Below, one piece after another: positions 56,427 to 64,000 of a stretch of 64,000 nucleotides of DNA. Under the pieces are notes generated by a model. That model did not search any database and was not told the DNA's origin. It saw nothing but the letters and a program-made list of their open reading frames with translations. Every line of letters starts with the position of its first letter. The stretch's first letter is position 1. Source of the stretch: Flabesymbios commensalis (taxonomy: Eukaryota; Annelida; Polychaeta; Terebellida; Flabelligeridae). Made by a program: the position numbers and the translations under genes. The DNA lies in NCBI GenBank assembly GCA_964017125.1, contig OZ024907.1, positions 21,150,052 through 21,214,051 on the forward strand, in the 5' to 3' direction.

Positions 56427-57236
56427 GATGTCTAGACGTCATCTGATTAATGGAGATGTCTAGACGTCATCTGATTAATGGAGATGTCTAGACGTCATCT
56501 GATTAATGGAGATGTCTAGACGTCATCTGATTCATGGAGATGTCTAGACGTCATCTGATTAATGGAGATGTCTAGACGTCATCTGATTAATGGAGATGTC
56601 TAGACGTCATCTGATTCATGGAGATGTCTAGACGTCATCTGATTCATGGAGATGTCTAGACGTCATCTGATTAATGGAGATGTCTAGACGTCATCTGATT
56701 CATGGAGATGTCTAGACGTCATCTGATTCATGGAGATGTCTAGACGTCATCTGATTAAATGGAGATGTCTAGACGTCATCTGATTCATGGAGATGTCTAG
56801 ACGTCATCTGATTAAATGGAAATGTCTCGACCTCATCTGATTCATGGAGATGTCTAGACCTCATCTGATTCATGGAGATGTCTAGACGTCATCTGATTAA
56901 ATGGATATGTCTCGACCTCATCTGATTCATGGAGATGTCCAGACCTCATCTGATTCATGGAGATGTCCAGACCTCATCTGATTCATGGAGATGTCCAGAC
57001 CTCATCTGATTCATGGAGATGTCTGACGTCACCTGATTCATGGATATGTCTAGACGTCATCTGATTCATGGAGATGACGTCGTCTGATTCATGGAGATGA
57101 CGTCATCTGATTCATGGAGATGACGTCATCTGATTTATGGAGATGTCCAGACGTCATCTGATTAATGGAGATGACGTCTTCTGATTCATGGAGATGTCCA
57201 GACGTCATCTGATTCATGGAGATGTCTAGTTTTATT
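56427..57236 (+). repeat. 28-bp minisatellite, about 29 copies
   Basis: Unit GGAGATGTCTAGACGTCATC + TGATTAAT/TGATTCAT. Early units are nearly identical; later ones vary (CTCGACCTC, CCAGACCTC). From about 57065 the TCTAGACG segment is shortened to give GAGATGACGTCATCTG with TGACGTCA. Confidence 0.97.
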
Positions 57237-57337
57237 TCTAGTGGTTAAAATTGATTTATGTTACCAAGTCTTTTTTTGGTGAATTTCTAGTGAGTTAAAC
57301 AAACAATTCAGGTAAAAATACTAAATAAGTGATGTAC

Positions 57338-57408
57338 AAGTTGGGTCGGTTTTGCAGACGGTGGTCCAATATTAATCCAACATTGGTTCAACGTCTTGCG
57401 TTTGTTAG
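57338..57408. mobile_element. FB1 right half
   Basis: GGTCGGTTTTGCAGACGGTG, GTCCAATATTAATCCAACAT, CGTCTTGCGTTTGTTAGG. Confidence 0.75.
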
Positions 57409-57547
57409 GTTGGATGCCTATTTTTTTTCACATGCACATAAATATACTTTTATATGACTTTGCAATAAGTTAAAATCAATTCAGAAAAACCACTGCATCT
57501 AAATCGTTAGCGTGAAGATATAGTGCCTGTCATTCTACAGCACACAT

Positions 57548-57667
57548 TTAACCCTTTAATCGCCAAATTATTTAATTGGAATTTTCACCCACTTGAAGTC
57601 GTGTCTCGCTGACGCGATCCACAACTTCAAGTGAGTGAAAATTATTCAGATTTGACAAAATGGAGGT
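57548..57667 (-). mobile_element. TTAA-A MITE, truncated
   Basis: TTAACCCTTTAATCGCCAAA, full hairpin (CACCCACTTGAAGTCGTGTC / CACAACTTCAAGTGAGTG), then TTTGACAAAATGGAGGTTTT breaks into GTGGGTTTTGTGGGTTTGTG, unrelated slippage repeats. The distal half is lost. Confidence 0.88.
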
Positions 57668-58108
57668 TTTGTGGGTTTTGTGGGTTTGTGGGTTTTTAGC
57701 TCCATTCTCAACAATGAACTTCATTTTACAACAAAATCTTAATTCGGTTCAGACCAGGATCCATGTACATATCAGGCGATTTCGTGTAATTTTTATATTT
57801 ACAGTTTTCTTAATTACATATAATTATGTGTTGTAGCACTGGAAACATCTGAAAGCAGCACTCAGAGCGACCTGGTGAGTGTGCGGGAATCATCTAGAGG
57901 ACCTTACTCTTATCTTGTGTGATTACTGACAGTAGCCACCAGGACTGAGCTGGCTTATTAGCGTGATGTCACTCTATTATGGGCTGTTAACACATGCGGA
58001 TAACTATACACAAACCATCCCTGCTCATCACTGACGGCCGACTGACTGACTACATCTGGTATGTAGGCCTACTATGTTTACATGCATTATTTGTTGCACT
58101 ATTTTGTC
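57668..58108. other. Unassigned; contains a microexon-like segment
   Basis: A short GTGGGTTT repeat lies at 57668-57698. Otherwise unique. 57837-57874 is bounded by TTGTAG and GTGAGT and could encode LETSESSTQSDL in one phase; see findings. Low confidence. Confidence 0.3.
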
Positions 58109-58221
58109 ATCCCAGTAAACAGAAAACATTTGTATAACATTTATACAATGTTGGACCAAAAGCGAAGACGTTCGGTCGACGTGGTATAAATGCTATACAA
58201 ATGTTTTGTGTTTACTGGGAT
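58109..58221. mobile_element. FB1 foldback, 'TATAACATT' arm type
   Basis: ATCCCAGTAAACAGAAAACA, TTGTATAACATTTATACAAT, core GGACCAAAAGCGAAGACGTT, mirrored GGTATAAATGCTATACAAAT, end GTTTTGTGTTTACTGGGAT. Confidence 0.92.
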
Positions 58222-60041
58222 GTTTGCTTATAATAGCTGTTAATTTCCTTATCTGCACTGATGTTTGCAATATCTGCCTTCGGTACAGATGTACCGAAAG
58301 CTTCCGTGGTGTTTCGGCACTTTTGTGATAAGATATTTCCATTTCGGTGAGGCATTTCAAATTCCTATTAATATTCATCCAACTAGCTGTTGTGGGTTGC
58401 AAAAAGTAATATTCAGTCACTGCGCATTTGATTGGCAAAGACATAAACATAAAGGCGGGGGAATAGGCCTACTATTGTAACTATTGTCACAAGTCCGCAG
58501 TTAACTGTGATGGTCGTTTGATCGTATCGTGCTTAGATATGACGGTGTGACTTGGGCTTTATGTAGCGCTCAAGTCCTCGGTGATCCGAGCTCAGAGGCG
58601 CGACAAAGCATAATTGATTATCTGATTCATAGGCGAGCTTAGGCCTACAAGTCGCAATGACTCAGATACGTGTCATACAAAAGAGCCTAGGCAATGTGTA
58701 CAACAATTCATTATACTCTCAATTTGTCCTACAAGAAAGAGAGTGCTCTAACTAGAAAATAAGATTCGTTGAACCTGTGTTGGTTTATGGGTGGCCCAAC
58801 ATTAGACCAGTATAGAGTCAATATCTAGTGCTGGGAAAAATCATTTATTATAAGGTGCAGAGGCATATAACTATTACTAACACATTTATATTTATTTCTC
58901 CAGCTGATATCGCTATGTGATGCACTACATTAAGTTTATCAAATGTTATCGAGCAGCAGGTGAAATGGGGCTACATGTGACAGGATGCTGTCATCATGTC
59001 ACGGCTATTCTCTCATTGACGGTGATTTGACCCGCTTCCCTTTTGTCCTCTTGCATCTCATTTCGAGTATTAGTCATATCTATAGGCATATCACATGTCA
59101 TATACCTGCATACAAGTAAATATATTGACGTGCAACGACATTATGCATGATGATATCACATGTTTATCATGAAATTTGCATAGAATGTATTGCTTAACTA
59201 ACGTTACTTCACATTTATAATGTTCTAAGCCAAATAAAATCTGCTGCTCTATTGGGAGTTTAATCGACCAGATTTCCAGATGGTTTTCTCTGTTCGACAT
59301 TGAACAATAGGCCTACTATCGAAGATACATCTTAACCACCATAGACATTCTGTGATAACTACTATATACAATGATTGGTAACATATGAGGTATATATACA
59401 TATATGGAAATACTAGTAGTGGGAATATAGGGCGATATAACTTGGGTCTCTTGTGTACAATATACTTTGGGAGATACATGCAGCTATTTGTAGTGTGACT
59501 ATGAGTCACGTGTTACATACAGGCATCTCTATGTAAAGAACAACAGCTGTGTAGTATATTGCCCAAAACAGAGGGTTTTTCTGGGAAAAAGAATACTGCT
59601 TGCTGTGGTATCCTTCGCCCACTGTCAGGGGAAGCCTTTGTTACAAAGCTTCTTTTTAGAAAATGGTTTTGAGGGAGCAAGTAGGCTATGCATTATTATA
59701 TTTAATTATGAAAATTTTCGAACAATTCTAACTTATCCCTAATTAAAAAGGAATTTTGTTATGATCGGTAGCCATCAACCCATATATTTTTGTAGGCCTA
59801 CGTGATTAAATATAGAATGGCTTGTAGAACTCTCCCTCCATCTCTAAAATTAGTGGCCACTTTTAGCTTTATTATACTTTTCTCTATCGTATCTGGCTCT
59901 AAATATTAAATCTGCATGTTTTTTTGTTTGTTTCACGTGTCATATTATAAGGTGTAAATGCGTGGTCTGACAGTGAAGGTCAAACTAAACGAAAAAACAA
60001 CAGCAATATTGCCCGTCCATAGAGTGAAAACGAATATGACC
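58222..60041. other. Unassigned DNA with one FB1 remnant
   Basis: 58768-58838 (TTGAACCTGTGTTGGTTTAT, GGTGGCCCAACATTAGACCA) is an FB1 copy lacking its core. The rest has no recognised gene or shared repeat; TAGGCCTA occurs five times here and just upstream. Confidence 0.45.
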
Positions 60042-60156
60042 TTTCCCAGTAAATACAAAACCTTTGTATAACATTTATACAATGTTGGGCCAACGTTGAA
60101 GACGTGTGCCGACGTTGTACAAATGCTATACAAATGTTTTGTGTTTGCTGAGATTT
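60042..60156. mobile_element. FB1 foldback, 'TATAACATT' arm type
   Basis: TTCCCAGTAAATACAAAACC, TTGTATAACATTTATACAAT, core GGCCAACGTTGAAGACGTGT, mirrored TTGTACAAATGCTATACAAA, end TTTTGTGTTTGCTGAGA. Confidence 0.92.
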
Positions 60157-60757
60157 TGTCATTTACCCTATGAGCGCCCGTCTATGCTTGTTTAAATCCA
60201 TTTTAGTAGCGCCTCAAATAATGGCTAATAAATGTAAAATTGGTGTTTTGTCAACAGGAATTACAAATGTACGCTCCCAAATTCAACAATCTATAATTTT
60301 CATCCGCTTTTTTCTCAGTTTTAGAGAATAGGACCGCTCATTACTAAGAAAAACATGTGTTTTTTTCTGCCAAGCGCGCGCATTGGATTGTTGCCGATTT
60401 CCGAAAAAACAGTTAATTTTAGGAGATTTATCCAGCTATGCTTGTTTGTTTGTTTGCTTGTCAATAATGTTTTTCCTAAACTGGTCAAACTTTTTTTTTA
60501 TTTCGTCGTCTCATTAACTTTTCCAGAAATTTGTCCAATGTTTTTTTTTTAACGCCCTCATTAACTTTTCAAGAAATAGGTTTAATGTTTCGCTTTGTTT
60601 TGTTTTTCGCCCTCCCTCATTAGTTTTTGGATTTTCCTCATCTAAAACAGTGAAAAAAACATAGTGGCCTTTCCATCCAGCACACAAAATAGTACGAATT
60701 GTTCGAGTTTATCTTAAAATCCAGGTTAATTTAGTTCCCATCTAGCTTGTAATACTG
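60157..60757. other. Unassigned T-rich DNA
   Basis: T-runs at 60488-60496 and 60540-60549; no gene recognised. Confidence 0.45.
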
Positions 60758-60771
60758 TCTTTTCATATAGT

Positions 60772-61449
60772 GGGGTACTGGGATGATTGCTAGTAGTAGT
60801 ACTTTTTGCCCCCATCTGGGGAGGGTCATTAGGGATCTGTTCCGTCTGTTGGATGCTGTGTACGGCATTGTACGGGTGCACTAGTCTACAGCAATCATCC
60901 AAGGACAGCTGCAGCCTCCTCGTATCTGGCTATAATCTTCGGGCGGATTGCCAGTGGTGTACCCTGGTTCCTCCGCTCAACAGCGGAGCCAATGCAGCAC
61001 CCGCATCAGTGCTGGCGCTGATGTAGGCCGTGGTAGCCTCAAATAACCGGCAATAGCGTGTTTGACATTAGGTCTCTCACGTGGGATGAATGGAGTTACC
61101 CAGAGGGAGTGATCCCTCCTATTGTTACTCAGGGGACTATCCGACCCGAGGATAGCGGAGCTGCGCGAAATGCCACAGAGTTTCATCATTAAATTGTACA
61201 GCGAAACTCAAGTCTCCCGCCGTCTGGGCATGTCTGGGGGTATATCCCCTAGACATACCCAGAACCCCTTATCGGGCGAGCGAAGGAAAACGCTCTCAAT
61301 AACCCACCATGCCATATCACCCCCACCCTCACATCATTATCTGTACATCATTCATCTCATCAATTGACTACAACGTTTTTATCGTATTATAATGTCACTT
61401 AAAAGACCTTTTGTGCCGAAAAGTGACGTATAGCAATTATTTACTACTA
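60772..61449 (+). mobile_element. CTA retroposon, apparently full length, with 13-bp target duplication
   Basis: CTTTTCATATAGT at 60759-60771 and 61450-61462 flanks a 678-bp insert. The insert starts GGGGTACTGGGATGATTGCT and ends TTTACTACTA. Blocks in order: an unmatched 5' part with GATGATTGCT / CAGCAATCATCC inverted words, then GATGTAGGCCGTGGTAGCCT, CACGTGGGATGAATGGAGTT, GACTATCCGACCCGAGGATA, TCTGGGCATGTCTGGGGGTA, AATAACCCACCATGCCATAT, ATGTCACTTAAAAGACCTTT. No long reading frame and no clear box A/B pair, so a non-autonomous LINE derivative or unusual SINE. Confidence 0.93.
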
Positions 61450-61462
61450 CTTTTCATATAGT

Positions 61463-61805
61463 AGGCATATATTATATTTTATAGAGTACCTGTGGCGCTG
61501 ACTTTTGTATCTCGTCCCCACCACCCCGCTCCTACATGGTTTGTGTTTGAAATGTGCGTGACTTGATTCAATCTATATATTGTATTTATTACATCAGCGG
61601 TGGCATGTGCAGACTGATCAATGTGTGTATAATGAGCGGTTATGTCCACCCTCTATTTGCTACTGGATGGAGAATAACACTTTCATTTCTAGAGGATGAT
61701 CATCACTATAACGATTGACGACTTGATGTGCATAAAATTTATTTCTAGAATCACAATTTTGTCGGTGAAAATCATTCTGATAGTGTCTATGCTTCGCATT
61801 GTGCA
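61463..61805. other. Unassigned DNA
   Basis: Nothing recognised. Confidence 0.45.
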
Positions 61806-61871
61806 TGCCCAGCAAACACAAAGCATTTAACATTGTACAAATGTCATACAAATGTTTTTGTGTTTACTAGA
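61806..61871. mobile_element. FB1 foldback with internal deletion
   Basis: TGCCCAGCAAACACAAAGCA joined to TTTAACATTGTACAAATGTC and the end GTTTTTGTGTTTACTAGAA. Most of the left inner arm and the core are missing. Confidence 0.85.
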
Positions 61872-61874
61872 ACG

Positions 61875-62465
61875 ATGCATAGTTTGTTTTAGAATACTGC
61901 ACAGTTTAAGGACTTAAGTAATGTTAATGGATATACCTGCCACCCGACATTTCTAAGTGTTTTTGTCTGAAATTAGCATAACGACATTTTTTTATATCGC
62001 AAGAACTATATACGTAATTGATAAATGGTTTTTTTATTGCTAAGAAGTATGTACACTCATTCTCAGTGTTCTGTCTCCGACTAGGTGGGGCCGGGTAGTG
62101 TATGAAGTATGGTGCATGGAATTTTTTATGATAAATAGGTCAGAAATTACATTTAAATATGTCAAGATATCTGTCTGATGTTCTAAATACCTCTCCAACG
62201 TCGTGTAATCATGTTTACATAGGAATTTGACCTAACAAAACGTTGTGTGTGTGTGTGTGGGGGGGGGGGGGGGGTATAGAATACAGCTAGAATTGGTGAT
62301 GTCTACGCACAATATTTTCAAGCTAATAAAGTATTACTAAATTATTACTAAAACAGGTATACCCTGACCTTCTGATGTGACCTTATATATATCAGTTACT
62401 GGCTGAGTAGGCACGGTACTCGTATCACTCGTACTCGTATGGGTTGACCTTATTATGATCGATAT
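61875..62465. other. Unassigned DNA with (TG)n(G)n
   Basis: 62243-62274 is (TG)8 followed by about 17 G. CGTATCACTCGTACTCGTAT near 62420 is a short repetitive motif. No gene. Confidence 0.5.
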
Positions 62466-62787
62466 AGCTACGGCCCCACCAAACGCCGCGCCGCGCTGCG
62501 CCGCGCCTTAAAAAATATAAACTGTACTGTTTATCATTGCAGCGCCGCGTCGCGCCTCGAAATGAAAGCTGGGAAAAGTTTATCTTTCACGACAGCGACG
62601 CATTTTTTCGGCTTTGCTCTGTGGTCAATCACAATAGCCAGAAGAGTCACGTGTCGTAAAAAAACCTTCATGCATAATCAGCATCCCCAAAAAACACGAT
62701 TTTCACGCGCCGCGCTGTTTTCAGTGGGGTCACGTTGAATTCTGCAGCGCCGCACATCGCGGCGCAGCGTTTGGTGGAGCCGTAGCT
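62466..62787. mobile_element. GC-rich TIR element, 322 bp, non-coding
   Basis: AGCTACGGCCCCACCAAACG + C at the left and GCGTTTGGTGGAGCCGTAGC + T at the right: about 22-bp inverted ends with two mismatches, followed inwards by CGCCGCG-rich DNA on both sides (CGCCGCGCTGCG / CGCAGCG). No target duplication is obvious (flanks GATAT and TTATGG). Superfamily not assigned. Confidence 0.82.
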
Positions 62788-62865
62788 TTATGGTTTTTTT
62801 CAAAGCTGATTAGGCCTACAATGTAATTGACTGTCAATACAATATAGTTAATACAAGTGGAATAC

Positions 62866-62939
62866 AATGTAGTTGCGTGTGGCGTCAGAGAGACACAACT
62901 TCGTGTCGGTGAAAATGTGAACACAGTCGTGACGGTTAA
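62866..62939 (+). mobile_element. TTAA-A/C hairpin-end remnant
   Basis: TGTGGCGTCAGAGAGACACA, ACTTCGTGTCGGTGAAAATG and GACGGTTAAG correspond to the right end of TTAA-A. Confidence 0.5.
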
Positions 62940-64000
62940 GAGTGTTTATGATTAAAAAATGTTTGTAAACATGAACTGCAACTTAATCATCCTAACATGA
63001 CACGTGTGTGGTTTTCCTACTGTCGTGCAACGCCTAAAGGCCGTATCTGCTTACTTTGCTTTGCATAGTCCGGCAGCAGAATGCCCAATATTGGCTTGAC
63101 CCCAAATTCTCTGATATAGTTTTTCTCTCTGCTGATTATTTATCTTTGAGGTCTACATAAAAATATCTAGGGTGGTGTGGAGGTGTCACCTTTGAGCAAT
63201 TTTAGGTATTCAAGATGGCCGCCATGAATACGAAAAAGCTCTGAAAATTCCTCAGTTATGATGGACTCGACTTTATAAAGGGCAAACACTTGGTTAATAT
63301 GTCTTGTAACAATGTATGTTTGTCCAATTTTATTCTCATAAATCTGTTTTACATCTACATAGTTTGAAAATGCAATAATGGAGACCATTTTGGAATCCAA
63401 AATGGCTGTCGTATGGCTAAAAGTTCAGTTATAATCATATGAAACAAAATTATATATATGGGCAAACGATAACATTTAGACTTATGGCTACCATGCACCC
63501 CTTCCCCAACATCTCAACAAAACTAAGTTTTTTGGAGCCCTTGGAAATACTGAACTAAATCGACTGTTAACATTGAAAATATAGGGATACAAACCCTATT
63601 TTGACAACTTATATAGAGGTACTCTAAATATGTTTTTAACAACGTTGCGCAATTTTAAATAAGGAGGTAGGGTTACTTGAATGTATGTAATTTCCGTTCT
63701 GATAAACCGATCTGCAACTGCTATATAACATATGAACGGTAATTGAATTCCGCTTCTTATGGTATATAAATCATTACCGTATAATAAATAATATCGCCTC
63801 ACGTATAACTGAACATAATTTAATTTAAAAAATCAGCGAAATACACAACAACAAAAAACCCGTTCATCAAACGTTTTTTACATGTATCCACATTTGGGCC
63901 TAGGTTTTTCAATCCAGATATGCCTATAAATAAGCCTGGATGTTATGTGTGCTTTGAAATTTCACACAATTTTTGTGAAAGACAAAAACAAAATGGCTGC
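62940..64000. other. Unassigned; 'AAGATGGCCGCCATG' repeats
   Basis: 63210-63225 (CAAGATGGCCGCCATGAA), 63390-63410 (CCAAAATGGCTGTC) and 63990-64000 (AAAATGGCTGC) are spaced copies of a motif also found at 510, 2368 and in 51336-51945. Possibly another diverged tandem element running off the window. No gene seen. Confidence 0.4.

Overview
The window looks like non-coding DNA from an animal nuclear genome. It is AT-rich, has no bacterial-style gene packing and no long host open reading frame. It is crowded with short transposon relics, tRNA-derived SINEs, a broken LINE, satellites and microsatellites. The palindrome TAGGCCTA occurs at least 17 times, and the repeat style suggests a marine invertebrate (mollusc, echinoderm, hemichordate or cephalochordate). 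I cannot fix the phylum from sequence alone. The only recognisable protein is a reverse transcriptase from a dead non-LTR retrotransposon on the minus strand (about 34.2-36.7 kb). I saw no rRNA, no functional tRNA, no CRISPR array and no host gene. One 38-bp microexon-like segment near 57.85 kb is the only weak hint of a host transcript.

Layout. 0.5-2.4 kb: a degenerate inverted-repeat element with nuclear-receptor-like half-sites. 3.9-5.4 kb: a 65-bp satellite with higher-order structure. 5.9-33.5 kb: unique DNA peppered with miniature elements. 33.5-52.7 kb: a tandem segmental duplication of a roughly 7-kb ancestral unit. Copy A is inflated by a LINE and an internal re-duplication. Copy B is inflated by a hAT-like MITE, a LINE/SINE tail, a retroposon and a 170-bp tandem array. 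52.7-64 kb: more MITEs, a 28-bp minisatellite, a complete retroposon with target-site duplication, and a GC-rich TIR element.

Four miniature families dominate. (1) A fully palindromic foldback element of about 110 bp ending CCCAGCAAACACAAGACGTT, here called FB1, with about 40 copies or fragments. (2) TTAA-flanked elements with CCCTTTAACCGCC ends (TTAA-A). (3) TTAA-flanked elements with CCCTTACAGCGC / CCCTTTCAGTGC ends (TTAA-B). (4) Lesser TTAA families (TTAA-C, TTAA-D). TTAA target sites and CCC-starting ends point to piggyBac-type mobilisation. Families A, B and C each carry one large hairpin near one end only. There are also a tRNA-derived SINE family (one copy with a 13-bp target duplication) and an approximately 680-bp non-autonomous retroposon ending in (CTA)n (two copies with 13-14 bp target duplications).

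The observation I find most novel is in FB1. Arm sequences differ between copies, yet the two arms inside each copy change together. This implies arm-templated correction or hairpin-mediated copying. Family names FB1, TTAA-A to D, SINE-G and CTA are my own labels for this window.
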